Source: Sanderia malayensis
Lineage: Eukaryota; Cnidaria; Scyphozoa; Semaeostomeae; Pelagiidae
Assembly (NCBI GenBank): GCA_013076295.1
Contig: RQOL01000374.1
Location: 2,408,743 to 2,472,742 of the forward strand
Length of the DNA stretch: 64,000 nt
Reading direction: 5' to 3'
A model generated the notes under the pieces. That model saw only the letters and a program-made list of their open reading frames with translations, did no database searches and had not been told where the DNA came from. Shown piece by piece: positions 1 to 11,755 of this stretch (position 1 is its first letter; each line of letters starts with the position of its first letter). The position numbers were made by a program, and so were the translations under genes.

Positions 1-1102
1 TAAAAGACAACTGAAGAAGGATGCATTGGATAACAAGAGACTTTAAATTATTTCAAACTCAGAATTATAGATACCATTACTAATTATGATACAGATATAA
101 TACACAAGACAATTCAAAGCATGTACATTCGCTTAACTATAATTTCTAAGAATAAAGGTTGTAGAACTAAGTATTAATCAAATTGTTGTATATACAGTTG
201 CAGAATTGGGTAGAAATTTATGCACGGAATACTCTTGTTTGTAGATTGCAGCAGCAGGGGATAAGGTTATTGAAATAAACGTAGAAGTTCTCGTATTATT
301 GTAAGTACAAATTGACTATTGTCAATACGTGATATGTCACATTATTTGAAATGGTAAACATTGGTGTCAACCCGTGATGTATGTTAAAATGAGATGAACT
401 TAAATGTCGAAAATTATTGTTTGTTTTCACTCTCCAGCTTCTACTAATATTTTGAATACAATGCACCTGTATTCTGCAAATGACACATCCAGGAATTAAG
501 TACACGTGGTGCAAGAGATCATACCAGGAAGTCAGGCTCATGGCAAATAGTATGCATCCCTACGATTTACACTACAATTTACAGTATATAATAATTAAAC
601 ACAGGGTGTTCTCCTTCACAGAGAGGAATGAAGAGGCTCTTAAAAGATGTACATCACTAATGTACATAATGGACACATTTTTATTTATTTCTTTTTAACA
701 CTTTCACAGAGATATGAAGGAAAGATTGGACAGTTTACAAAATCGTTGAATAGAAAGTCACATGACTTGTGTTTTAATCTCTTTGAAGTGTAAACCGTGG
801 AGGTTATTTGAATATTTCTCAGCAACTCAAAAGGTCGTATGTTCACTTATTATTTCAAAAGATGTACATAAATTGTGTACATTTTTTATACACATTTCCA
901 AAGTTTATTACGAGATGTGAATGGAAATATTTGTCTTTTTCCTAGTGTAAACTGTTGTGTAAACTGTCCCAGCTTGGGAAGACACCAATACAATACATAG
1001 CGGGACACTGATTAGAACAAAAGGTAATGCAGCAAAATAATAGAATTATAACAAAAGCCATTATACATGTTCACGAGGCTGTCTATTGTTCATTTATTTC
1101 AG
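1..1102. other. AT-rich sequence, no gene recognised
   Basis: AT-rich DNA with only short open frames that lack recognisable motifs and convincing splice structure. It lies just beyond the 3' end of the Rep relic. I see no terminal inverted repeats or tandem array in it. Confidence 0.5.
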
Positions 1103-2384
1103 TCAATGTCCAACAAGAGTCTTGCGAAACAACAACCACAAGGAGTAACCATCTTCTGCTCACAAGCCTTGAACTGATGGCGAAAGGAGAAGTATTCTCC
1201 TTTCGCCAACGCACATCCATCATCTCAGTCTCCTTGTCATCAATAATTGAGCCTTTGATAAAAATAATGGGAGACTTTGATGTGGCAAACACTGTAGTGT
1301 CGTTGGAGAACTCGATATCCTTGGCATAGCTGGTTTTTGGCACAGCGAAATGAACAATGTGGCCTTCCAACAACAAAAGCATGTCACTCCAAGGCAAAAT
1401 GGCTGGCCTATAAGAAAGGTCATTCAGAAAATGACCTCTTCCTCTTCAACCCCTAGCCACGCATACGAACATGTCGCAGGTGAGACAAAAGTGTTGTAAA
1501 TCACTCTTAGGGGGTCAAGAATAAATGTTTTGCCGCAGTTCGCTGGACCAGTAAGATATGGCAAGTAATCTTCGACCCATGGCAAGTAATTTCACAACAG
1601 CATCAGCAAATGTGCTTTGCTGGATACTGTTGTTTTTAAGGATTTCCTTTGCACAAACCAACCACTCACCTTGACAGACACACTTGTCGTTGTAGGCCAT
1701 CTTCAAGAGGACAATTCTTGACATTGAACGTCTCTCCAACGTTTGCTGTGCTGCTTCCATTGCCCAGACAGACTGCACAAGTTCACTGATCCGTTTCTCG
1801 CCTTTGTTCAAGACAAACTCATACAGCCTGCTGTCACCATCTGTTTTCTTCTTCTTGGCCAGTGCCAGGAAGTGCAACTTGGAGTCAATGCCGTTGGAGA
1901 AAATCATATCAGAGACTTCCAAATTACCCAACCTGCTGCTCTTCTGTGTAGTATCCATCCCAGAAGCAGATTTCCTGCTTCACTTCTTCATTGCTGGCAG
2001 GGTCTTTGGAGCACCTTTCAAGGTAGGATGACCTTCACTTCTCAGAACTTGGCTATCTAGTTTTGTGACATATTCATATGCTGTGCGATAGCCAGGATGT
2101 CGTGAGAAGTGTACGACAATGTTCTTTGTTTCTTGTAGGTGCTTCTTTACTTTCGACTAGCGCTGAAGTTTGTCCAGCAGGACGCACATGTGGAAATGGA
2201 CACCACCATCCTCATGACTTTTAATGCAGCAAGCCCACTGTAATATGATGGCTGTAGTGACTGCATGGAATGCTGCAAGAACTGTATCGCCGAATGACCT
2301 CCTGTTATATCTTTCAGTGTCTGCCTTGCTGTAAGTAAGTAGGTAAGCCCTTCTAACATTGTGCACATTTAATGATGATGCCAT
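1103..2384 (-). pseudogene. Rep-like relic: HUH endonuclease plus SF3-type helicase
   Basis: Decayed gene for a rolling-circle replication initiator of the CRESS-DNA type. The order of motifs on the minus strand is canonical: an LTYS-type motif I near 2320-2345; a motif II of the HUH type, GGVHFHM, near 2187-2207; a YVTK-type motif III at 2061-2072; then a Walker A, GPANCGKT, at 1526-1549. Downstream blocks include NDLSYRPAILPWSDMLLLLE and a Cys-rich tail, TPCGCCFA, ending at a stop near 1103. In the family, the HUH domain nicks and rejoins single-stranded DNA and the helicase unwinds it. Breaks are visible: an in-frame TAG at 2157-2159, an in-frame TGA at 1980-1982, a frame change just before Walker A (about 1550-1565), a further break near 1432, and another near 1180-1200. 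It could be an endogenised virus-like sequence or a Rep-bearing transposon; similar Rep genes are, as I recall, repeated in several invertebrate genomes. No capsid gene is seen. Confidence 0.75.
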
Positions 2385-2745
2385 TATGATAATAATGTAT
2401 AAACATAGTAGAAAGGCTAGTCAACCTGCAGTTGTCAAAATTATAACAGTAAGTAATTGTAACCGTCATGTTATGTGAAATAAATTTGAATTTGAAATTG
2501 CCTGCTGTTTTACTATTGTTGTCTTGTGGTATTGACATTGCCAGGATTTCACCCCTTCCCGAGAGACACCTTTAAAGGACTGGCATGTTTCAAGGACACC
2601 GTTGACAGATATGCCACAATTAATCAGATTACATAGTTCAAGTATTACTATACCATGCAGGTAATAAACAATATTTTATAGTAGGTATAGTATGTTTTTA
2701 TAGTAGGTATGGAAGGTATAGTATGTTTGCATAGTAGGTATAGTA
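2385..2745. other. Non-coding spacer with a short TATAGTAGG-type array
   Basis: No gene seen. From about 2680 to 2744 the sequence becomes an imperfect repeat of GTAGGTATAGTATG-like words. The same words recur at 4920-5030, 10.5-11.2 kb, 51.8-52.1 kb and 55.8 kb, always beside or inside the composite elements. Confidence 0.5.
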
Positions 2746-4915
2746 CTAGGGGTCATCGCTCGCTTCGCTCGTTCGCCCCAGCCCGTCAAGTAAAAAAAGC
2801 TTAATCTGGTTGGCGTGCTTCACGCGCTGCATTCGCTCCCGCTCATGCCCATACATACATACATGAGCCGGGTTCGGTCGCTTCGCTCCCTCCCTGGAGC
2901 CCGTCAAGTAAACAGTGCTGAATCTGGTTGGCACGCTTCGCGCGCTGCATTTGCTCCCGCTCATGCCCATACATACATACATACATACATACATACATAC
3001 ATACATACGTACCTACATACATACATACATACCCTGCAATACATACCCTACAATACATACCCTACAATACATACCCTACAATACATACCCTACAATACAT
3101 ACCCTACAATACATATCCTACAATACATATCCTACAATACATACAATACAACACATACCCTACAATACATACCCCACAATACATACCCTACAATACATAC
3201 CGTACAATACATATCCTACAATACATACACTACAATACATACCCTACTATACATACGCTACTATGCATACCCTACTATACATACCCTACCATACATACCC
3301 TACTATACATACCCTAAAATACATACCCTACAATACATACTCTACATACATACCCTACAATACATACCCTACAATACATACCCTACAATACATACCCTAC
3401 CATACATACCCTACAATACATACCCGACAATACATACCCTACAATACATACCCTACAATACATACCCTACTATACATACCCTACTATACATACCCTACCA
3501 TACATACCCTACTATACATACCCTACTATGCATACCCTACTATAAACACCACATAAACAAGAAAGTAAAGGTGGGAGGTCAAATATTCCCCCCTAGCAAG
3601 CGACAGCCCCGCGCCCAAGCTGCTCCCTGAAAGCCGTTTCTGAAAGTTGATAATTTCAGTGTGAAGTTTGAAAAAAAATAGTTACTTTCAAAAGCCTAAC
3701 CCATCCTGGCAATTTTAAACTCAATCTGTAATAAAAAATATATCAAACTGTAGCTAAGGACACAGCGAACACGTTGCTGAATAATAGTGAATTTTTAGAG
3801 ACCATTTAGTGGAAGTGGTTTGAATGAAATTTCGGAGCCGTGCATAAAGCAAAACCCCTGAACACACTTTAGCAAGTAAAAATAGTATTTACCGTGGCAA
3901 ATAGTGACCCAGTTGAACTAAAAAAACCCAACATGAAGGTAATATGTTGGGGAACAATTATCGCAAGTGTTTGGGTAAAAAATAATCAATTGTGGCAGGC
4001 TAAAATTGAATTTTCGCAAATGCAAAAACAACGCGTGTTGCGTGAAAAATTGCTCCTTCCCGAGTGAAAAGCAACTTTGATGGAAATCGTAAAAAAACAA
4101 CAAAAATACAAAAAACAACACATTATTTTAGTTGTGTTATCAGACAGCACTTGTCAAAAACTTAAATGGGGAAAATCGTGCAAATAGGGCCGGAAAAATT
4201 CTTTGACCGTTGACCATGGCCTGAACGTTGTTAGCATGCCGAAGCAACAATGGCGGTCGCCTACTACGACAAAACCTACAACTATTTCATTAAAAAAAAA
4301 ACAAAGCTATCACCTGTGTTCTCCATTGTTTACTGCAACTCTCCAGGGGTCTTTCAAACAATTAAGAGCTCTTTACAAAGATAATTCAGCTGGTAAAACA
4401 CTTTGAAAGGCGCCCACCTCACTTTTTGTGTACAAAACAAAAACACGCGTCTTCTGCAAAAGTACCTGCTGCCTGGCGAGGGCAAATTTGCATGATAACG
4501 AAAAACGCGTCACTGTTCACGTGAAGTTGCGAAAGAGCCAATCAAATTGCAGGAAAAGGCGAAACGGGTCACGTGAAGAGCGAATACTCTTTTCGAAAAT
4601 GGAGTCGGGGACGCGAATTTGGAAGTTTCGCCAGCGTAAACCGTCGTTTTTTCGTGATAGCCAATTAGGCAAACAAAAATAAAGAATTTCCCAACCTTTT
4701 AGTGGAAACTGTGAGCTCTCATATAGATAACTTTTTGGTTCAGCCGGCAAAGAACAACTCACTTAAAAATAGGGCACACTGAGGGTCTCAAAAAAAAGCC
4801 TTTATGGATACCTCGTTCGCCGTTTCGGCCCATTGTTTTGGGGCGTTCGACCTATTGTTTCGGATTGAATCTATTGTTTCAGCGCAGTTTCGAGCCCTTG
4901 GCACGTGACGACGCA
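2746..4915 (+). mobile_element. Composite repeat element, copy 1 (CTAG end, minisatellite, B module)
   Basis: It starts with CTAG (2746-2749), followed by GGGTCATCGCTCGCTTCG and a CCCGTCAAGTAAAAAAAGC block. A diverged second copy of this end module lies at about 2863-2960. An ATAC tetranucleotide tract and a 14-bp minisatellite follow to 3545, then about 600 bp of AT-rich sequence. The ~750-bp B module (about 4140-4915) carries CACGTGA words and the block TTCGGCCCATTGTTTTGGGG. Five further copies or partial copies share this layout, in either orientation. Read on the minus strand, the end is CTAG followed by T with a short GC hairpin just inside, which resembles Helitron 3' ends. No coding capacity is seen. 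Classification as a non-autonomous Helitron or Helentron is my inference. Confidence 0.6.
2956..3545 (+). repeat. ATAC tetranucleotide and 14-bp ATACCCTACAATAC minisatellite
   Basis: About 60 bp of (ATAC)n leads into some 36 tandem copies of ATACCCTACAATAC and variants (CCTACTATAC, CCTACCATAC, shorter units). Three long open frames read through it as Tyr-Ile-His-Thr repeats. They are by-products of the repeat and not genes. Confidence 0.9.
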
Positions 4916-4919
4916 GAAT

Positions 4920-5812
4920 AGTAATATTAGATGTTGTATACTAGGTATAATAGGTATGGCATGTTTGTATAGTAGGTATAATATGTATAGTATGTTTTTA
5001 TAGCAGGTATAGTATTTTTTTATACTTGGTACTAGGAAGGCTGGCGCGCTTCGCGCGCCACCTCCCTTGTGTGTTGGCCTTCGATGTAAGTGGGACAGCG
5101 ATCTTCAACAAAAGTGGGGTGGGTTTCAGTTGTTTTGGCCTTCGATCTGAGTGGGACAACAATCTTCAACAAAAGCGCACGAAGTGCGTCCTATCAGTCA
5201 ATGTTTCTTGACAATACACAGACAAGCACGCTAACCCAATGTAGCTGGGTTTGATAGGGCATGAGCGTAAGGGAATGCAGGGCACAAAGTGCGCCCTATC
5301 AGTCAATGTTTCTTGATAATAGATACACAGGCGAGCACAGGGAGCTAACCCATTGTACGTGGGGTTGAAAGAGGCATGAGCGTAAGCAATTGCAGCGCAC
5401 AAAGTGCTCCCTATCAGTCAATTTTTCTTGACAATACATAGGCAAGCCAGCTAACCCAATGTACCTGGGGTTGATAGGGACATGAGGGTGAGTGAATGCA
5501 GCGCACAAAGTGCGCCCTATCAACCAATGTTCTTTGATAATAGATAGACAGGCGAGCGCAGCGAGCTAACTTATTGTACGTGGTGTTGAAAGGGGCAAGG
5601 GCGCAAGGGAATGCAGTGCACGATGTGCGCCCTATCAGCCAATGTTTTTTTATAATAGATAGACAGGCAAGCGCAGAGAGGTAACCCATTGTAAGTGGGG
5701 TTGAAAGAGGCATGAGCGTAAGCAAATGCAGCACACAAAGCGTGCCAACCAGATTAAGCTTTTTTTATTTGATGGGCTGGGGCGAACGAGCAAAGCGAGT
5801 GATGACCCCCAG
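4920..5812. repeat. ~61-bp unit, then five ~115-bp satellite units, ending in the CTAG-type module
   Basis: After a TATAGTAGG-like stretch (4920-5030), about two copies of a ~61-bp unit (GGCCTTCGATCTGAGTGGGA core) occupy 5065-5175. Four to five ~115-bp satellite units follow (5178-5740) with the words CCTATCAGTCAATGTTT and CAGGCGAGCGCAGCGAGC. The array ends in the GGGGCGAACGAG module and CCCCCAG at 5812. The ~115-bp unit is the one seen at 11.8-12.9 kb and 18.7-19.3 kb, here in the opposite orientation. Confidence 0.8.
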
Positions 5813-6109
5813 TACAAATATATACTGCATATAACATTAAAATCTTGGTCTTAAAAATCAAGTTGAGAAAATACGACACAAAGCTACAATAGGGGACAAA
5901 AATTGCTGGGACACCTGAAAATTGCATCCCAGAATGCTGTGCTTCTGCACATTTTGTTCTCTATGAGCAGAATGCGACCCCCCACTCCCCCCAAAACAAT
6001 GTTGTCTTGTGCACCAGTCCTTTCTCGTCAACGGGCCAAAAGAATTTCGGCGATATTGAAAAACACCGCCTCTACAAAGAACATTGTTATGGGGGGAGGG
6101 GGATGAAGT

Positions 6110-6850
6110 ATGCGTGTAAAACTTGCTGAAAAATTCAAAACTTTGACCATGGCCCAAGCATTGTTAGCATGCCGAAGCAACAATGGCAGTTGCCTACTAC
6201 AAAGCCTACAACTATTTCATTCAAAAAACAAAACAAAGCTATCACCTGTGTTCTCTATTGTTTCCTGCAACTCTACAGGGGTCTTTGAAACAATTAACAG
6301 CTCTTTGCAAAGATAATTCAACTCGTAAAACACTTTGAAAGGCGTCCATCTCACTTTTTGTGTCCAAAAGAAAAACACGTGTCTTCTCCAAAAGTACCTG
6401 CTGCCAGCCGAGGGCAAATTTGCATGATAACGAAAAACGAGCCACTGTTCACGTGAAGTTGTGAAAGGGTCAATCAAATTGCAGCAAAAGGCGAAACAGG
6501 TCACGTGAAGAACGAATCCTTTGTTAAAAAATGGAGTCGGGACGCTAATTTGGAAGTTTCGCCAGCGTAAACCGCTGTTTTTTCGTGATAGCACAATCAG
6601 GAGAACAATTAATGGAATAACTCAAAAGTTCTTTAAAAAAAGGCTTCGAAAAATAGATAACTTTTGCCTACTCCAGCAACGGAGCCTTTCCATGCAAGTG
6701 CCAACCTTGTGCGCCCCCATTGAAAAAAGCCTTATTGATCACCGATTTGCTGTTTCGTCCCATTGTTTTTGGGCGTTTGACCTATTGTTTCGGCTCAAAT
6801 CTATTGTTTTGGCCGGAGTTTCGACACTGTCACGTGACATCTTTCCGAAC
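6110..6850 (+). mobile_element. B module of the composite repeat, copy 2
   Basis: Closely similar to 4140-4915 and in the same orientation: AGCATGCCGAAGCAACAATG, CAACTCTACAGGGGTCTTTG, CGTGTCTTCTCCAAAAGTAC and GACCTATTGTTTCGG occur in order, and it ends with GTCACGTGACA near 6830. The 300 bp before it (5813-6109) hold no recognised feature. Short open frames inside are shared by chance with other copies and are not conserved as protein. Confidence 0.7.
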
Positions 6851-7309
6851 AACAGAATGGTGTGTTGGATCAACGAAACAGATTGGGAAGAGACAGAGGA
6901 CATTGTGACAGGAAGGAGGAGGACATTCGTGGAGAAGTTGTGAAAAATAAGGAATTGCAGTGAGATTATAAGTTGTTTGAAGATGTAATGGAGAAGCTTA
7001 CGCAAATTGAATTCTTAATGAATAAGCAAGAAGGGAGAATAGATAAGTTGGAGTTGTTGATGTTATGTCCAGTATAGCAAGATTATCATTTTATTTGCAC
7101 AGTTGATAATTTCGACTTTCAAAGGAAGCAAGCTTTGCGTAGTTTTACACGTTCCATTTACATAGCAGTGTTTTTAATGAGTAAATATGGGCATATAATT
7201 AGTTTGAGATTATATTTGAATAACAATGGCGAAGCAAGAAACAGATTTATTAGTTTTTTTATCGTTGTGAACAGGTAAGATATGATGATATTTTAGTTTC
7301 GCCAATAAA
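6851..7309. other. AT-rich spacer, no gene recognised
   Basis: No supportable gene. The plus strand has a short lysine/glutamate-rich open stretch near 6860-7060, too broken to call. Confidence 0.4.
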
Positions 7310-8040
7310 TATTCAATTCAATTCAATTCAATTCAATTTCATTCATTCAAGCTTTTAATTACAGGATCAGGATTAACTTAATTAAATACAAAAATATAAA
7401 GCTTAGGGCAAATAAAAAGAACTCGGAGGAGCTATCGAGTTATTTACCCTATTATTCTGCTTGCATCTACTATAAAGAAATTGTAAAAAGTTTAAATTTT
7501 ACGACTAGTTACGATGAAATTGTAAAAGATTTAAATTTTTCAATCAAATTTTACCAAAACTAAGAAAAGTTACAAAGAACATAAACATAAGACAAAAAAG
7601 AAAAGGAAAATAAGAATAAGAATAAGGAAAAAAAAAGAAATTGTCAAAAACCATCAATATATGCTCATAAATTGATCGAAACAAGATCTTTTATGCACCC
7701 AAGTTTCTTAAATTATTTGTTGGCTAACATTAGCCATGAATCCATTTTTTTAAAGCTCTAACAGAATGATATTTATTTTTGGATTGTTTTATGTCAAGAG
7801 GAATATCATTCCATAGTTTAACTCCTTTGTTTACCATTGACATGCCTTTAAAATTGATCCTTATTGAAGGTTGCGAGAAAAAGGTGTATTTGAAAATAAT
7901 TAATCAAGTAGATAGATTGAATGATGTTAAAGAAACTTTTAAAACAGATTTGAAAAATGTAGCATCTAGGAAACTAGAAAAGCAAAAAAAATATAGGATC
8001 AGGAGCTCCATGTATGCTTCCAATATCAAAATTTTGTAAG
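7310..8040 (-). pseudogene. 3' fragment of a non-LTR retrotransposon (LINE)
   Basis: On the minus strand the sequence encodes GVKLWNDIPLDIKQSK followed by a short basic tail. This matches the C-terminal end of LINE reverse-transcriptase polyproteins of the CR1/RTE-like kind ('G-LWN-LP'). About 450 bp of AT-rich 3' untranslated sequence follows, ending in a pentanucleotide TGAAT tail at about 7313-7340, as expected for a LINE 3' end. The reverse transcriptase and endonuclease domains are absent, so this is a 5'-truncated copy. The assignment rests on the short C-terminal motif plus the repeat tail. Confidence 0.6.
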
Positions 8041-8089
8041 CCTGGTTCTGTTGTACGCAATAAAATGTTTATAGAATAGCGCAACAACC

Positions 8090-8602
8090 AGCTTCCGCTC
8101 ATGCCCCTTTCTACCCCACTTACAATGGGTTGGTTACCTACGCTCACCTGTCTATCTATTATCAAGAAACCTTGAGTGGTAGGCAAACTTATTGCGCTGC
8201 ATTCATTACCCTTTTGCCCCTTTTCAACCCCCTTACAATGGGTTAGCTCGCTATGCTCACCTGAGTATCTGTTATAAAAAAATACTTACTGATAGGTGGA
8301 CTAGTAGAGTGAGAAGGGCTGGTTCTGGCCCACCTGCGCAATGGCGCATCATTTTCTGACTTACTGCGCATGTGAATAAAGTTCAAACACAGATCATGTG
8401 ACTAATCATAGACCAAGGCCCCGTGATTTTATCAACACCAATCATGTGACGTGTTATTTGCAAGGCCCACCTGCGCAATCGCACAACATTTTCTGACTTA
8501 CGGTGCGTTCAAACACTGTGCGTTCAAGTTCAAACATCGATCATGTGACTAATCATAGATCAAGGCCACGTGATTTCAACAACACTAATCATATATAACA
8601 TA
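8090..8602 (+). repeat. Degenerate satellite units and a 137-bp tandem duplication
   Basis: 8090-8290 holds two decayed copies of the ~115-bp satellite (CTACGCTCACCTGTCTATCT, TATCAAGAAACCTTGA). From 8329 a ~137-bp sequence beginning CCCACCTGCGCAAT is repeated at 8466; both copies contain GATCATGTGACTAATCATAG. No gene is present. Confidence 0.7.
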
Positions 8603-8654
8603 TATATATAAGCATAAACTAACATATATATAATATATAAAAAACATTAATTCA

Positions 8655-8860
8655 CAAATTGGCATTACCACCTCAATTAGTTGATAATTATAGCCAACTG
8701 TCCTACAGTTTGGACAAGTTTGCTGTTCTTCATTGCTGTATAGATAAATCCATTCATTAATGCATGCTGTGTGGAAGATACCCCTACAATAGGGGCATCT
8801 TCACATCTCTGGATGTGGGGAGATCCCTTGCATACAATCGGGGTCAAGTTTGTTCAATTG
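8655..8860 (-). pseudogene. RING-H2-like zinc finger fragment
   Basis: The minus strand reads CPYCRGIFHTACINEWIYL and then, after seven residues, CPNCRTVGYNY. That is the second half of a RING-H2 finger: C-x2-C, H-x2-C, W, C-x2-C. RING-H2 proteins are usually E3 ubiquitin ligases. A TGA lies three codons upstream of the first CPYC in the same frame, but an AG at that point could serve as a splice acceptor, so this may be an exon and not a broken gene. It lies downstream of, and on the same strand as, the unknown acidic fragment at 9856-10337. Whether they form one gene is unknown. Confidence 0.4.
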
Positions 8861-9855
8861 CTAAAAGGAATGAGAATGTTCATTAATTTATATATTAGAG
8901 AGTGGGTGTGGAGGTGATGGATGTGTGGAGGTGATGGGTGATTTACTTACATTCAGTCTGTGTGGACTGATTGTGATATGCTAGAAAGTAATATTGGCTG
9001 ATTTAGAAGCATTTAAATTAGGAGTAAACATCTTGAATCGTGATAAATAGTTCAATAGTAGTTAAACTGAAATGAAAGAGAAGAATCCATTACCAAATTT
9101 GCCAATGTCTAGACTGATAAATGTTGTAGGAAATCTTCAAATGTTCTGTAAAAAAAGAAAAATGAATATAACTTGCCTCTTCGTAGTTGACTGTGAAGTG
9201 AGAAGAAAAAAGTTTTTCAATCCTAAATATTAATCAAAACTAATCAGTGAATTTCCATATCAATTCCTGCCAATTCATCCTATTTGTTAATTCATTTGAA
9301 AAACAAAAGTTTGATTCTAAAATTCGAAAGAAATTCCAAGTTCAAAGAGGTTTGAAAAGAAAATATTGCAAGCCCTAGACCTCACCGGGTGTTGAGCTTT
9401 ATTCAACTCGGAACTCTGCTGCAACAGTTTCAATCGTCTGCCCCTTTATCCAAACAGCTACTGTCATTGATTACTAATAGCGGGAATAAGTTGGTAGCAA
9501 AAAGAAGACACATGAATGCTTGCGTGAATTATCAAAAAGAAACAAACTATTAAACTAGTATGTAACTAAAGTAGAGTTATTCTAATCCATCTACGGATTG
9601 ATTACAAATATCAGTTTCATCATTTCATCGTATTCATTTCAAGTGTGCATTAATTGTATTTAACTCTTCATTAATTGTATTTAACACAAATAACATCGTC
9701 ATACCAAACACTATTGTGAAAATAACGTTTGCTATTTGCACCACAAAAATAGCAGCTTTCTCATGATATATGCTATCCACCTTCTCTCCAAGCCTGAAAT
9801 GATATAATGATCAATATTTTTGGAACCATTACATCATTATGGTAAGCATAAATGT
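8861..9855. other. AT-rich sequence, no gene recognised
   Basis: I see no motif, tandem repeat or convincing exon here. It may be intronic if the pieces on either side belong to one minus-strand gene. Confidence 0.35.
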
Positions 9856-10337
9856 TTAAATTGAATGGTGGTCAAACTGAAACTGCATTTCACTAAACTT
9901 TTGTCTTAACGAATTAATGTCTTCACTTATCACACTACTATATGTGAGTTCTTCAGTAATATGTTGACTCATATCAGAATCACATTGTGCGAATCCATCC
10001 CATTCCTTTCCACATCTTACACAAATTGTTAGCATTGGTATTCCATTTGTATACAGATGTGGAGTGAATTGCCATAGCTCCCGTCTGTCAATATGATCAT
10101 CAATTAAGCCATGAAGATCGAAGGTAATGTTTTCCCCTATTTTCTCCATTTGGGAGTATTATTGTGGAGCCATTTTCGATTGTTAGAAATTGGTGTATAG
10201 TTCTTTTGTAATGTACTCAACAACATTCTAAATATCCACACCAAACTATGTTCACTCTCATATTGTTTATCAATATCACTATCAATGCTAACATGATCTT
10301 GTTTATCATCATTTCCATCCACATTATCTTCATCCAC
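9856..10337 (-). CDS. Unknown protein fragment, acidic N part and CVRCGKEW motif
   Basis: Two overlapping minus-strand open frames (10137-10337 and 9856-10149) read as one protein if a single frame change near 10140 is accepted. The first is acidic (DEDNVDGNDDKQDHV). The second contains HGLIDDHIDRRELWQF and a CVRCGKEW pair of cysteines. I recognise no family. The open frame begins exactly at the CTAG edge of the composite element at 10337, so the 5' part of the gene was probably cut off by that insertion. It may be a spliced gene with the frame change as an intron, or a pseudogene. Confidence 0.35.
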
Positions 10338-11755
10338 TAGCCAGGTGCAGTTGCTAACGCTCCCTCCCCGGAGCCCATCAAGTTAAAAAGGTTATGTGGT
10401 TGGCCCGCTTTGCGCGCTGCATTCGCTACCGCTCATGCCAATACATACACACATACATACATACATACATACCTAGATACATACATACATACATACATGC
10501 ATAAACATACTATACCTACTATGCCTGCTATACAGCCACACTATATCTACAAACTATACCAACATCCTATACCAACATACTACACCTACCATACAAACAT
10601 ACTATACCTACTATACCTACTATAAAATCATACTATACCTATATACTATACCAACATATTATACCTACCATACAAACATACTGTACCTTCTATACCTACT
10701 ATAAAATCATACTATAACTACATACTATACCTACATACTATACCAACATACTATACCAACATACTACACCTACCATACAAACATACTATACCTACTATAC
10801 CTACTATAAAATCGTACTATACCTATATACTATACCAACATACTATACTTACCATACAAACATACTATACCTTCTATGCCTACTATAAAATCATACCACA
10901 ACTATATACCATACCTACATACTATACCAACATACTATACCTACCATACCTACTATAAAAACATACTATATCTACATTCTATACCAACATACTATACCAA
11001 CATACTATACATACCATACAAACCTAATGTAACTACTATACTTACTATAGAAACATGATATACCTATATACTATACCAACATACTATACCTACCATACAA
11101 ACATATTATACCTACTGCTAAAACATACTATGCCTACTATACCTACTATAAAAACATACACAGCTACTGTAAAAACATACTATACAAACATACAAACACT
11201 TGTCGAAAGTTTAAATTAGGAAAATCGTGCAAATAGTGCCTGAACAGTTCATAACTTTGACTTTGTTTTCGTTGGGCCTAAGCGTTGCAAGCATGCCCAA
11301 GCAACCCCTACTACAAAAACTATAACTATTTCAACTCAAAATACAAAACAAATCACCTGTGCTCCCAATTGTTTCCTGCAACTCTCCGGGGGTCTTTGAA
11401 ACAATTCGCTGCTCTTTACAAAGATAATTCAGCTCATCAGACAGTTTGAAAGGTGCCTTTGTGTGCAAAACAAAAACACGTGTCTTCTCCAAAAGTACCT
11501 GCTGAAACCGAAAACGAATAACGAAAAACGACAGAGGATTCAAGTGTGTCACCTGCAAGCCAAGGGCAAATAATGAAATACGATCAACAATGCATATGGG
11601 TCGCGCGAAAAGAGGCAATCAAATTGCAGCAAAAGGCGAAACGGTTCATGTCAACAAGAATACTTTGTTCGAAAATGGAGTTCATGACACGAATTGGAAG
11701 TTTCGCCGACGTAAACGGTAGCTTTTTCGCGATAACCAATTAAGCGAATATAAAT
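10337..11755 (+). mobile_element. Composite repeat element, copy 3
   Basis: It has the same order as copy 1: CTAG (10337-10340), a GC-rich end module (CTCCCTCCCCGGAGCCCATC), the GCGCGCTGCATTCGCT block, an ATAC tract, then a long irregular array of CATACTATACCTAC words (10500-11190). The B module follows (about 11200-11755; AGCATGCCCAAGCAACCCC, CTCCGGGGGTCTTTG). The flank outside CTAG, read on the minus strand, is T, as in the other copies. The array reads as Tyr/Thr/Ile-rich open frames that are not genes. Confidence 0.6.

Noticed and set aside
2640..2648. AAGTATTAC, which matches a CRESS-DNA origin nonanucleotide, near the Rep relic
   Set aside because: No convincing stem around it, and such a 9-mer is expected by chance about once in a window this size on two strands.
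2956..3545. CRISPR-like regular array
   Set aside because: Units are contiguous, with no unique spacers, and the context is eukaryotic.
2815..3630. Long Tyr/His/Thr-rich open frames (271, 213 and 129 codons)
   Set aside because: They are the 14-bp minisatellite read in three phases.
5190..5800. Minus-strand open frames with repeated CARLSIYYQ
   Set aside because: Generated by the ~115-bp satellite.
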